From Sipunculus nudus (taxonomy: Eukaryota; Annelida; Sipuncula; Golfingiida; Sipunculidae), in the NCBI GenBank assembly GCA_026874595.1, contig CM049322.1, positions 23,283,400 to 23,347,399 of the forward strand: 64,000 nucleotides of DNA, in the 5' to 3' direction. Shown here in pieces: positions 10,301 to 19,651 of the stretch (within the stretch, counting starts at the first letter, position 1; every line of letters begins with the position of its first letter). Below the pieces are notes generated by a model. The model worked only from the letters and a program-made list of their open reading frames with translations, searched no databases and was not told where the DNA came from. A program made the translations under genes and the position numbers.

Positions 10301-12865
10301 CAATAGTTTTATTTGCAAGTGCACAACATTAATAAAATAATGAAAATGTATACAGAGGTCTTACACCAACCATCAAGTCCTTCCACCTATGGAGTGTTAA
10401 TGTTATGGAAACTGTAAACATTGGATAAAATAGAGAACAAATTGGTTTTATGAAAAAATAGAATCTAATTGAACAAATGTTTAAACTGCTGAACTGTCAA
10501 CAGCTTATCAAAAAGCCAATCAGTGGTCATGGTAATAATATAGATCTTTATTCACAAACTGCATACATTCTTAAAATTAGGAAACACATGGTAAGATCAA
10601 AAAATATTATTTGCAACAGTTTCTTCGACCAGTCATGGCCTATATTACCACTTCTTCTCAGATTTTATCTCCATTTGTTTTTATTTTATATTTTAACGTT
10701 CAAGGTCAACTTCGGCTGATCACAGTGACCCATGGGTCAAAGTTTAAAGCCATTATAAAAAAACTATGTTTCCAAAGATAGAGTAACCAGGTTTCATAAA
10801 ATTATTTCACATGAATAACATATAATGAATTATATGTTTTTTTACATTTAAGCATTGTCTTCACATTATTAAAAGTATGAAATATGTTGAACAACATATC
10901 TTAAATTCTAATTTTCAGAAACAAGAACCTGGTTTTTAAATGTACAATTTTACACCTATTATCATTTTCTTATATAGGTCAAGGATAAATAAAAGATTTT
11001 ATTTGATTTATTATCTGACAGAAAAGGCTTATTATATGTGCAAAGTGGCTTGGAACTTAAGATGCTAAGAAAGTGGATAACAAAACGAGCTATTCTGCAA
11101 ATTATACATCATTTCATGTAAGACATATGTGTTTTGATGTCGTTTTAATACAAGAAAGTTTTGATGGTACTATCTGTTTATAAATTATTATAGTTTGAAT
11201 TCAAGCAGTGTCTAATTCGATCCCCCATCCCCCAAAATAATACCAGTAATGAGGAATTTGTTACATTTTCAGACAATTTTTAATGGATATCCTGTGACAT
11301 GAAGTGCTGATATATGTTATGGGCTTTCTATTAAGCGTAATTCTCAGTTGTGATTTCTATATATCACTTATGTTATCTTTTGATTAATCTTATGTGCAAA
11401 CATATTGTAATTGTTTGTATAGGTGTTTGTGTTTCAGTTAAGTCTGGCAAGATTTTTAATATTTCAAAACAGCATCTTGTAGGACTTCTAAGAATGTTAT
11501 TCTTAAGTCGAATTAGCATGAGCGGCAATTGTTTATGTTATACTCATGTAAAGTTTTAATATCAAATAAATAGATCTGGATTTCTGCAAATTATTTTTTC
11601 CTTGTTTTATTTTACAGATTATGCACAGTTACCCTAGAAGACAATATGTACTGCGTGATATGACCTATAGATTTCTTTTTTGTCCTATAAACAAAATCTT
11701 TCAAAAGGGTTTTTTTTCATGGCCCTATAAAGGTTATTTCGTTTGATGTAATTTAAATAAAACCTTTAAAGGGTTTAGAAAAAAAACCTATTAAAGGTTT
11801 TTCGGAAATGGGTTTTCTCAAAAAAACCATTTAAGGGTTTCTGTATTTGGACACGATAAAAACCTTTTTATTACCCTTTAGAAAACCTTTTCTTTTTACA
11901 GTGTATACAAGTTAGAATACAAGCAGCAATGTGGTAGACAGATCGGTTTTATATCTGGACTTGGTTTAAATTCAGGAAAGGAAACTGTTCTGTGCCATGC
12001 CTTGTGTTTAAAACAGGAGACCGCATTTACAAGCGGATAACAGACAACATAGACGCCAATCCTGATGAAGCCTGGAGACTTCTCGACACTTACAAACACG
12101 CTGAGATCGACGTCCGAACAATAGACTGTGAGACAGAATCCTTAGCCTGCCATAAGATTGCTATGGTGTACGACAAGATTTTCAAAATGCCCGCGCGTGG
12201 GAAAGGTTGGCACGAGAAAGCTCTGCAGTCAGTCGCTGTGGTCTCCGGAAAGGACAGTAAAGGTGATACGAGTTAATATGTACATCTATATTAAAGTGTC
12301 AGATTTATCTCGAAAATGTTGTAATGATGGATGTGGTGATATAACGGTACTCAGGTTAATTAGAGATTTTCGAATTTATGTATGCCTGAAGCGGGCAAGG
12401 TAAATGGTGCAGTTTAGGTCAATTGTTATAGTTAAGATATATATTTTTTAATTTAAGATAAATAATTAATCAGGGTAAATATTCTAATTCTATCCAGATT
12501 GGATCAAGATTTCGAAAGAATGTTTGAGGGAGTTCGAGAAACAACTTAATCCTGACGCCGACAGGGAGGAGAAGCGGAAGATGGCTCTGAAAGAGATGAA
12601 GAGTGAACTGGGAGAACTTGCTAAATTAGCTAAACAGAAAATAAGTGCCATAGAATTTCTTAAAACGCTTCATGAGCGATGGCCGCCAAAGGGGTGTTCA
12701 TCTGTCTTTGACGAAACAAGGCCAGTAAGAAAGGCATTGTTTCTAGCGATACGAAACTATCACCCGGACAAGCAAACAGAAGCATTATATGGTCAAACGT
12801 GGCATTTCTTTTCAGACGAAATAACCAAATGTTTAACGCAGAAACTCTCGGGATTAGTTATGTGA
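1..12865 (+). CDS. Gene 1 (3' part): helical-repeat protein with C-terminal HPDK motif
   Basis: Six exons join in frame with GT-AG sites: 1-140, 301-512, 646-932, 1066-1211, 12017-12262 and 12498-12865. The product begins inside a charged region (CESCLSLIKKAEKSAQ), passes through TPR-like helical exons (LQRALEHFEEALSHQ) and ends with the J-like segment AIRNYHPDKQ. Exon order, intron phases and residues (CNFPTEEAKRL against CNFPIEEAKRL) match gene 2 at 19568-33367, which supports the long intron 1212-12016 being spliced out. The HPD tripeptide is the Hsp70-contacting motif of J domains, but the full J fold is not evident, so a co-chaperone role is only inference. The 5' end lies outside the window. 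An AATAAA at 13100-13105 is a plausible poly(A) signal. I do not recognise a named family. Confidence 0.75.
301..512 (+). CDS. Gene 1 exon b: TPR-like helices
   Basis: The acceptor TTTCACAG|CC and donor GAA|GTAATA bound it. Phase 1 enters and phase 0 leaves. It encodes two amphipathic helices (LQRALEHFEEALSHQR and KVSWDLASLFAAKG), the pattern expected of a TPR hairpin. The equivalent exon in gene 2 is 30034-30284. Confidence 0.7.
646..932 (+). CDS. Gene 1 exon c
   Basis: The acceptor is TTTTCAG|ACT and the donor GGAG|GTGAGA. The exon is phase 0 in and phase 2 out, like gene 2 exon 30935-31218. The C-terminal part, LGRRFYEKALECFRSRQY, resembles a TPR A/B helix (compare VGDKLFHEGVTALERGN in gene 2). 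Confidence 0.75.
1066..1211 (+). CDS. Gene 1 exon d
   Basis: The acceptor is TTAAATAG|A and the donor GAAG|GTATTT. It enters in phase 2 and leaves in phase 1. It carries the CNFPTEEAKRLS signature shared with gene 2 exon 31355-31500, followed by a charged helix. Confidence 0.75.
1692..1711. promoter_or_regulatory. Perfect 20-base palindrome with two TGACGTG sites
   Basis: ACACGTCACGCGTGACGTGT equals its own reverse complement. It holds two inverted GTGACGTG-type half-sites of the kind bound by CREB/ATF or other bZIP factors, in a local CpG-rich stretch (1625-1960). A promoter role is inferred; it may also be a subterminal site of the candidate transposon. Confidence 0.35.
1919..1961 (+). CDS. 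Candidate first coding exon (MAASSAVGFSRWRP)
   Basis: ATGGCGGCG in good start context leads to a 14-codon basic/hydroxylated segment and a strong donor CCCG|GTAAGA. The peptide looks like a mitochondrial presequence, and the surroundings are CpG-rich like a promoter. It would start a gene nested in intron 4 of gene 1. A matching phase-1 acceptor was not found, so it remains speculative. Confidence 0.25.
3400..4620. repeat. Minisatellite, ~120-base unit, about 10 copies
   Basis: Units share TCCATGTATTTGATGTCGAG, then a CACACCTATGTGTGTGAGGC block, CACATTTG, GAGAGTACTGTCCAACACCTCA and a poly-C/(CA)n tract of variable length. The tracts of C, 10 to 18 long, precede the CA run in most units. The apparent open frames on both strands exist because the unit length is near a multiple of three. 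Confidence 0.9.
4711..5395 (+). repeat. Dispersed repeat, short form (AGCTCAGCTGA ... GACCCTTTGGTC)
   Basis: It opens with AAGCTCAGCTGATTATTAGTC and a TCCGTTGTCTGTCTTTCCGTC block, and ends with GCACAGTGACCCTTTGGTCC. Both the head and the tail are shared with 8741-10738, so these are two copies of one family, the second longer inside. No coding capacity was seen. Confidence 0.6.
5580..5652 (+). CDS. Candidate nested exon (CPFRKGYKRIMTALLHQYPH)
   Basis: The acceptor AATCTTTTCAG|G and donor AAATAT|GTAAGT enclose 24 open codons ending in phase 0. The next acceptor, at 5886, is also phase 0, giving a 234-base GT-AG intron. The product is not recognised. It is not part of gene 1, because exons d and e of that gene join directly by homology to gene 2. 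Confidence 0.35.
5887..5935 (+). CDS. Candidate nested exon (GKQMLAKGGFRRVGSS)
   Basis: It follows the acceptor TTACCTGCAG and continues the frame of 5580-5652. The frame remains open past this to about 6029, and no convincing donor decides the 3' end. Function unknown. Confidence 0.25.
6155..6930 (+). repeat. Two further AGCTCAGCTGA-headed repeat copies
   Basis: Heads are at about 6161 (TTTTAGCTCAGCTGACTGAA) and 6522 (TTTTTAGCTCAGCTGATTAA), each followed by a GTCCGTC or GTCCATCCG tract and similar text about fast-decaying CTCCAGT and TGAATCTTGC motifs. They look like tandem or nested copies of one non-coding family. Confidence 0.5.
6950..7260 (+). repeat. GGGCCCCGCTTGAG-type dispersed repeat
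   Basis: GGGCCCCGCTTGAGAAAGGA followed by ATCACCCTGTCCGTCCATCT, then GGTGATAACTCCAGT and AAGGTCACATGACC modules. This arrangement is typical of short non-coding repeats in mollusc genomes. No open frame of note. Confidence 0.4.
8259..8357 (+). CDS. Candidate terminal exon (DVTSPFSTIKEDGKG...)
   Basis: The acceptor TTTCCATTACAG|GAT leads into 32 open codons and a TAG at 8355-8357. The encoded stretch FSTIKEDGKGQFQLKVDEQL is polar with balanced codon use, unlike the AT-rich surroundings. It may be the last exon of a gene nested in gene 1's intron, together with 5580-5652. Not recognised. Confidence 0.35.
   Translation, partial: DVTSPFSTIKEDGKGQFQLKVDEQLVIEGAEK
8741..10738 (+). repeat. Dispersed repeat, long form, partner of 4711-5395
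   Basis: The head (AGCTCAGCTGACTACAAGTA, then TCCGTTGTCCGTCAGCCTGT) and the last ~280 bases (TTGAACAAATGTTTAAACTG to CACAGTGACCCATGGGTC) each align with the shorter copy. The intervening part is AT-rich and non-coding, with a poly-C run at 10247-10262. Confidence 0.5.
11690..11900. repeat. AAAGGGTTT/AAACCTTT interspersed palindromic motif cluster
   Basis: Variants of AAACCTTTAAAGGGTTT occur at least seven times in about 200 bases, in both orientations, right beside the candidate right terminus at 11903. Related GGGTTTT and AAAACCCC motifs lie just inside the left terminus (1525-1630). This is the pattern of subterminal repeats. Confidence 0.45.
12017..12262 (+). CDS. Gene 1 exon e
   Basis: The acceptor is TTTAAAACAG|GA and the donor AAAG|GTGATA. 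It is phase 1 in and out, giving a helical segment (GDRIYKRITDNIDANPD...) that aligns with GDKLMDQLTSLPDSEL in gene 2 exon 32430-32681. The homology and phase justify joining it to exon d across 10.8 kb. Confidence 0.75.
12498..12865 (+). CDS. Gene 1 last exon with NYHPDKQ motif
   Basis: After the acceptor CTATCCAG|AT, phase 1 opens as DWIKISKECLREFEKQ. A very charged coiled-coil-like stretch follows (REEKRKMALKEMKSELG), then helix II-like ALFLAIRNYHPDKQ and helix III-like WHFFSDEITKCLTQKL, and a TGA stop at 12863-12865. Gene 2's last exon aligns across the whole length. Confidence 0.8.
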
Positions 12866-13241
12866 TGCGGTTTTTTTTTCAAATTAAATATAAGATTATA
12901 TAAAACATTATTAACGCAAAATGGGACCAGGTAATTAATAATGCAAAGATTCTCTTATCGGCTACCTTTTATGAGGTAAAGTTGAAGAAAGAAGAATTGT
13001 TCTGTTTATACCCAATCTCAATGTCCGTAATGTCAAACTGTTTGCCGATTATTTTGCTGACATTCTTTTGTCCTAAAATCATGCGAACAATAATTTTTAA
13101 ATAAATCTCAGAATAAATCTAATTTTTATCCTTTTCTTATTCTGCGAGACGAAAGCGTGTAACCAAACCTTAATAACGCCATTTAGGTATATTTGATGTG
13201 TTAGCCATTGTGATATAATGTTATATTTCCAATACATAGAT

Positions 13242-13306
<65 letters not shown>

Positions 13307-14390
13307 TGAGACATGTTACTCTGAAACGGGACATGTTACTCTGGACTGTAAAATAAAAGCAGGAATGTGTTCTCGCTGGAATCTCTGGAACTGCACGGCA
13401 GCGAGACCCTGCCGCAAAACTGCACAAACCTGTCATCTGACAATCGATGATAAACAGATGTGGATTAGGAGTTTATTGATACTTCCAGTGAGCCTCAGCA
13501 TAATCTAGAAACACCATGTGCAAATGTTGTTATGATTGACAGAGGTTGTAATGTTGATGTAAATATATATAATTTACACACAAGGTACTTCCAGTAGTGT
13601 TAACAGCACCCGTCTGCATGTTCTACTTTGCGTGAGACCGTCTAGATGCTGTGTGAGATCATATGGACTGTCAGGAAGCATCTCCACTATTGATCACTTC
13701 ATATGTATACAGGTAATATTTACAAACTATATATGTCATGCAGGAATGACCCTGTGAACACATGTAGGGATGATCCTTTGAACGCTTACATATATAAATC
13801 CTATATAAATATAATTTCCATATATCAATATTTAAAAACTAATAATGATCAAATCAGTATTACATGATGAGTAATGTGACATCTTTCAGGAGGGCTCAAA
13901 CTGATTGAGTTAACACAACTGAGAACAAGATCCTAGAATAAAAATATCTTTTAAAAACAACCAAGGTGAAAGCGAAAACAAAATTCTCCACTGAGCCGAG
14001 CACTTTAAACCTTAAATGAAGATCTCCTTAGTAAATAAAAGTGGCAGAAATTTCGTAAACAATTTTTATGAAAATCAATAAATTCTATCTAAAATCTATT
14101 ATCATTAGCTGATATTGAGTACAAAAAGAGTAACAAAAGCTGTTTATGTGGGCACATAACTATTCTTTTAAGTAACGTCCACTGTTGCAACTGATACAAT
14201 GTTATTTTAATCAATAGTATTCTGTATATTGGCATAATTTTGTTGCCATCATTCATTTTAGAACAATTTAATATAACCCAAGGGTGAATATCCAGGTTTA
14301 AACCCTCGGCAGCCCTGGTTTTTCATATCATGCACATTACGTGAACGCACATTTCCAATACAAATTTAGAAGAAACTATACATACATACA
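12866..14390. other. Intergenic, no supported gene; poly(A) signal and (TA)n
   Basis: AATAAA at 13100-13105 could end gene 1. A (TA)n tract lies at 13242-13304, directly before a Cys-rich open stretch (13305-13508) that is discussed as a finding. The rest shows nothing recognisable. Confidence 0.5.
13242..13304. repeat. (TA)n microsatellite
   Basis: About 31 uninterrupted TA units. Confidence 0.95.

Positions 14391-14394
<4 letters not shown>

Positions 14395-14439
<45 letters not shown>
14395..14439. repeat. (TA)n microsatellite
   Basis: About 22 TA units, with no flanking gene. Confidence 0.95.
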
Positions 14440-14441
<2 letters not shown>

Positions 14442-14869
14442 AAATAGACGGGTCATGAGTGGTTGTTTTCAAATGTCTGATTGTTGTTCTCACCAGGAGG
14501 CTACGTCGTGCACTGTGAAGGTAAGGTTGACCAGCTCGACTGGATTTGGCAGTATTAACAGTTCCAAAATCCAGTTACACCCTGTTAATCATATATTTCC
14601 AGACCCAAAGAAAAGGTGGTAGTTGAAAGTTTCTAGAGCACGTATTCATGCTGCGAGGATGTCTGGCCACTGCTCTGTCAGATCTGTAAGCTTCCAGTGA
14701 GCATATTTAAGCAGTCTTATCGACCAAACCTTCTAGCTAATCGGAATTAGAAATGCTAAATATATAATTTTCTTACAAAGTTGGCTGACCAAAATCCGAT
14801 CCACTTGGTATGCCAACGTGTAAGGGTGATTAGGTTGAACATGATGTTTTAGTCCTGGATGATACAAGA

Positions 14870-15070
14870 TGCAACAGCCGCAATAAGAGCCACATTAGTC
14901 AATGATAGTAAAATAACCTTGATATCACAATCTTCTGTGGTGATAGACCGAACAGAGAGACAGTTGTCTCGAGCTAAGATACACGAGAATACCCCATACC
15001 TTGCAGGCGAAGTGGAGGCATTGCGCATGGACAATCCAGTATATGATCTTATAATTGGATATATAAAATA
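14870..15070 (+). pseudogene. Retropepsin C-terminal fragment of a retroelement
   Basis: The frame from about 14859 to 15089 contains TPYLAGEVEALRMDNPVYDL followed by IIG. This resembles the segment after the retropepsin DTG in gypsy or related Pol proteins, where GxVxALCMxxPxYDLIIGN is a recurrent motif. The catalytic DTG itself and any RT are absent nearby, so it is a stranded relic. Assignment to gypsy rather than another LTR group is uncertain. Confidence 0.5.
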
Positions 15071-15099
15071 TATTGATAGAAACTACTAGTTCTGTCCAA

Positions 15100-17400
15100 A
15101 TAATCCGTGATTAAGCAGTAAGTAAACCAAATAAACCACTCTTGTTTGGTGTTCCACAGCAAAGATGATGTTCAGTCTTCCTCAAGGCACAAAACAATGA
15201 CGAATCTTTTGAAAAAAAAATACTCAGCCCCAAAATGATACAGATTCGCAAAAATTAATGACGCCTTGGTTCGCCTGAAGCCAGATAATCAGGCTGAAGG
15301 TAATTTCTACACGCTATTGTTGAACCAACATGTTTAAGGGCAGTTGTACTCACACAAAGTCATGAAAGATCATGTATATTCATCAAGGTATGGATCGTGC
15401 TCATGAGACAAACATTCTTTTTCCTATTCGTCAGCTTTGTGAGCTGACGTAGGACAGTTTTGCAAACCTTGAAATATCTGACACAGGACCATCGAGATGA
15501 AGACAGGTGACAAATAGTTTAAGCATTCCAATGTATAGCGATGGATCTGTAATTCGCCCGTTACCCAGAAGCAAATGCATTAAGAAACCCTGACGTCGAT
15601 TAAGCCACACAGCTGATGTTCTTACAGTTATAGGTAACCAAATTACCTCATCAGTCATGATATAGGTATATAGCCTGCTGAGCATCACTTTGAACCTACT
15701 TGCAACCCATGATGCAACGTTATGGTTTAAAGTTCAACTATACTCCGTAAAGAATGCTAAAGAGAGTGCAAAGAAAGGCCGCGGGAATGTTTAGTATTAA
15801 TGTTGTTGCAGTTGACCGTTATTCCCATCTTACTTTAGTCATAACATGGTCATTTCTGGAAGATTCGTGTCTCATTTTAGCTGCCTCGATTTATTTTCAT
15901 AATGAAAAGATCTCTAGGTACAAGAAAACTGTATGTAATTCATTGGCTCATTCAATAGAAGTATCCTGTACTGACATGTATTTCTGACCCATGCTGTTAT
16001 TGTTATATCCTCGACCTATCTGTGCTTTTGTATGTCATGATATGCAATAAAGCAATAGTCACAAGACACAGATCAGTTTGAGAATACCTACAGGTAACCT
16101 AATAACAAAATTAAGTAATTAAATTTAAAGAAATAGCTATAGTCACTCGTACGTAAACGACGAAGATATGAAAACAATAAATAAGAAATAAAAGTTGGAA
16201 ATGGCGTTCAAAATGTTCTGTGTTAAAGTCTGTTTATTTATTTTGTTTTCTACGTGAACATTTTCTATCCTGATCAGATCAGTTTTCTGGTTTATATAAG
16301 CAATAAAAAAGTTCACTCAAACAGTTGGAGGTATAGATGTTGTAAAATATACCAATTTATTTTGCACATAAAATACCTTGTGCGAGTGCATGTCTTTACA
16401 AATGTCTGAACTCAACAAACCCAATGTTTAGTTGTTTACTGGATAAACATTCTTGTCACCAGCTTCACCAGTGGGTAGATGAAGGACCACATGCACTCCA
16501 TGTAACAAATAACAATCAATGTGGGCCTATATACATATATATTATTTTGCACTACTGTATTGTAACCTCATAATGACAGCATATTGACCAGTCATGTTGT
16601 GTCTCTTATCTTAGGTTTTAATCTGACTTTGAACGTCCCTTATCACCAGCGTGAACATAAAAAAAAACGCCATGGAGAGGGCCATGACAGGGCTTACGGT
16701 TTGTACATGTGTTGGTCCTTGATTTAATGCACTACCATATGACATCGACACCTTTAATCAGTAAGCTCTGTGTATAATGATATATAACGTATACTGGCTT
16801 CCCTTATGTCGTGCCGCTTAGACAGCGAATCACCTGCCGTGGAAGTCACAGGTGACACTATCACAGGAGACACTGGTGTATACATACCAGTATTTATCAC
16901 TAGCAATTATATTGTACCACACGAGACATAGGGAGTAATGTTTTCCGGCGTGAGCTAGCATCCTTCTGAAGATAGTGGAGACACCTTTGGGAGGAATATG
17001 TTTCATTGAACGTTTAAAGTTCAAGCTTTATCCATAGAACTGCGTGTATTATGAGGGCGAATAGTCACCTAATCAACAACTCCTAGGTCTCTACATGAGG
17101 AAGGTTGGTGCCACGTTCATATACATATATGTTGTTCATTGGCAAATCCTTTAAACTAAATAGCTCCAAAAGCTGTTTGGACATTATTTAGGTAAAATTA
17201 TCAGTAGTAGTCTTGGACAATTTAAGTACTGGTAGCTTGAAAAGGTTGTAGGATCCAGGAATAACTTACAACAACCAATGACTTTCCACAATACGCAGTT
17301 TATATCACGAAAAGACCTGTGTTTGACAGTTCATTCTTATCGGTCATGTATGTGTTACATATGACGAGCTTGAATAGAGACACATTTAAAGACTTGCACA
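15100..17400. other. Intergenic, no supported gene
   Basis: A frame at 15754-15987 starts MLKRVQRKAAGMF, which recalls the VQRKAARF motif near the C-terminus of some LINE RT proteins, but nothing around it confirms this. The remainder is AT-rich without recognised content. Confidence 0.35.
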
Positions 17401-17485
17401 CCTGAATGACGTTGGCGAGGACCTGCATGCATGTTTATTATTTGTGCACAGTTATGTTCTGGATGGGCTCAAAAGAGTCTTGTTT

Positions 17486-17845
17486 ACTCGGCGTGCACGT
17501 TTTTAATTATTACAGGATCAGTCTTCGTTTACTCGGCGTGCACGTTTTTAATTATTACAGGATCAGTCTTCGTTTACTCGGCGTGCACGTTTTTAATTAT
17601 TACAGGATCAGTCTTCGTTTACTCGGCGTGCATGTTTTTAATTATTACAGGATCAGTCTTCGTTTACTCGGCGTGCACGTTTTTAATTATTACAGGATCA
17701 GTCTTCGTTTACTCGGCGTGCACGTTTTTAATTATTACAGGATCAGTCTTCGTTTACTCTGCGTGCACGTTTTTAATTATTACAGGATCAGTCTTCGTTT
17801 ACTCGGCGTGCACGTTTTTAATTATTACAGGATCAGTCTTCGTTT
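17486..17845. repeat. 45-base minisatellite, eight near-identical copies
   Basis: The unit starts ACTCGGCGTGCACG and continues TTTTTAATTATTACAG, GATCAGTCTTCGTTT. The period is exactly 45 bases. Only two or three substitutions are visible over the array (CATG for CACG in copy 4, CTCT for CTCG in copy 7), so it is young or homogenised. Because 45 is a multiple of three, two frames stay open as 15-residue repeats; I treat those as shadows. Each unit holds a good 3' splice site (TTTTTAATTATTACAG|G). Confidence 0.95.
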
Positions 17846-17879
17846 CATTAGAGCAGGGGCATGTGTAATCCAGTGAGAA

Positions 17880-19200
17880 GAAACAATTTTATCACAGGTG
17901 GCAATCTGGCTTCCATGTTAGAGTCAACATGGCGGCCATACTTCAAAATGGCCTCTACATGATATCAAAAACATCAATTTTATCCTATTAAAGTTAAAAA
18001 TTGACCGATTTCCGTCATCTTTTTGTCAATTTTTATATGTTTTTGACAGTGCAGAATCCATTTCTTACCTTTAAATTGATATTAAGGGCATTCTATTTCA
18101 TGTTTTTAAACAAGTGTTTTTTTTTCTGTTTTCGTAAATGGACTCTCGGCAACTTGCTTATGAGTTACCAGTAGGGGGTACCTATGAATTGTCTATAGTA
18201 CAAGGTTTTTCGGTGGATTTATGATAGTAGGGGTCCACTGACACTTTCGAGATGAGTTGTCCTCACGACGACCTTGAGCAATTTTGTTATATGCAAATTA
18301 GGGCCGCCATTATGTTTGCTACAGGCTCGCCCATCCTCTAGTGATGTGAATGGTTTCCATCGATAAACTTTGCATTAATTTCAGTTTCCATAAAGTTGTG
18401 ACAAATCTTTGTGAAAAAGTTTGTTGAAAATATCGGGCTTATTTCTAGACTAGCATGCTCGATTTTTTTGCATAAATATAATCTATCTTACTTTCTTATG
18501 TTTAGGTGTTTTGAAGCCTTTTTTCAAACTTTAATCAAACCAGCATGGAATGTAAGTACATTTTGTAATAATCCAAGGTAGCAGAACTGTCAAAACCCCA
18601 ATATCTAAAATCAATCCAGAGGTCGTTTTAAATTAAACCATAAAGTATATATTAGTTTTAATCTGGTATAGTGTTTTTATCCTGATTATAAACATGTTTT
18701 AACTTTTTCATTTATTTCCTTATAATATTTTAACAATTTCTTTTAAACTATGCTATTTCAATCAGGCAGTAACAGCTAGAAAGCCACTTTTTAGCAGGCT
18801 AATATTTAACTTTTTGACTATATTCCAAAAGCATTTATATATTTTTTAAGGGTTGACCTCCATCATGACTTTATCTACCTTAAACTGAAATTAAAAATTT
18901 TTATTCAATAAAAAAAAATAAAATTTCAGTGTCAACAAGAAGACAGTAGAGGAAAAACAAACAAAAAATGAGGTTATTTCATGTAGTTAAATATTAGACC
19001 ACTAAAAAGTGATGTACTGTTTCCAGGTGATTTTTTACAAATAAATATTAAATGTTAAAAATCATTTATTAATCATGTCAATATTTTCATTCTTGGTAAC
19101 ACATGCTTTATACCAGCATGAGAGAGATCAGGGCACTGAACGATTTGTGGTTATACTTAATTGTAATATAATTCAAATATTTCAAAACAGAAAATGACAG

Positions 19201-19235
<35 letters not shown>

Positions 19236-19540
19236 GTTTCCAAACTTTCTATACCCTCTCCATCTCCGAGTGACCCCTCCCCCATCCTTAAACAAAAGAT
19301 ATATTGACGCCACCGGTTACCACGCGGTTATATTTTTTTTCAATCTATAAAATATTTAAAGATCTTGACACCGTCCCCGATGATGGCCATTGTCATACAT
19401 ATAACGTATTAAACTGGGAGTAAATTAGGCAATATTCAGTTATTTAGCACTGTTTATATAAATATGATGATTTTGAATGTTCATGATTGTTCATTTTGTT
19501 CAATAATACAAGATTTCTAACATATTCCTCCGTTCACGGT
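17880..19540. other. Gap with dispersed-repeat fragments
   Basis: Short fragments such as CATGGCGGCCAT and GGGCCGCCATTATG recur, and a (TA)n tract sits at 19204-19233. No exon with convincing splice sites was found, although gene 2's upstream exons must lie somewhere before 19568. Confidence 0.45.
19204..19233. repeat. (TA)n microsatellite
   Basis: About 15 TA units. Confidence 0.9.
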
Positions 19541-19567
19541 ATGTTATAAGTGTTTTTCGCTTTGTAG

Positions 19568-19651
19568 TTCGGACCATTATCGTAGTGGCTGTCGTCATTA
19601 CGGTTGTTGTAATCGTGATCTGCATCGTACAGATATGTCTTCTGAAGAGAA
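19568..19651 (+). CDS. Gene 2 transmembrane exon
   Basis: The acceptor is TTTCGCTTTGTAG|TT and the donor AGAGAA|GTAAGT. It encodes IIVVAVVITVVVIVICIVQI, an almost unbroken beta-branched hydrophobic helix, then CLLKR. The next exon adds a dense Arg cluster, which predicts a type I orientation with the C-terminus inside. Confidence 0.75.

Larger units (their letters stand above)
1506..11903. mobile_element. Candidate DNA transposon bounded by CACTGTAA inverted termini
   Basis: The left end reads CACTGTAAGAAGAAAGG (1506 onward). The right end, read in reverse complement from 11903, is CACTGTAAAAAGAAAAGG. The termini match at 20 of 22 positions. Both flanks are TATA (1502-1505 and 11904-11907), as a 4-base target duplication. 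CACTG termini with 4-base duplications recall Chapaev-type CMC elements, but no transposase was recognised. The ends could instead belong to two unrelated short elements. Confidence 0.35.
1212..12016 (+). other. Intron 4 of gene 1, 10.8 kb
   Basis: This intron runs from GTATTT to AACAG. Gene 2's matching intron (31501-32429) is under 1 kb, so most of the length is added material: a candidate TIR element (1506-11903), a minisatellite (3400-4620), paired dispersed repeats and isolated exon-like pieces. Between these, 2150-3330, 7270-8050 and 10740-11600 are AT-rich with nothing I can name. Confidence 0.65.

Noticed and set aside
13218-13310. Tyr/Ile-rich peptides
   Set aside because: They are translations of the (TA)n tract; the same holds near 14400, 21540, 50710 and 59200.
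17406-17876. Proteins of eight 15-residue repeats in two frames
   Set aside because: They are the two frames of a 45-base minisatellite. Two frames open at once, no conserved start, and identical DNA rather than conserved protein argue against coding.
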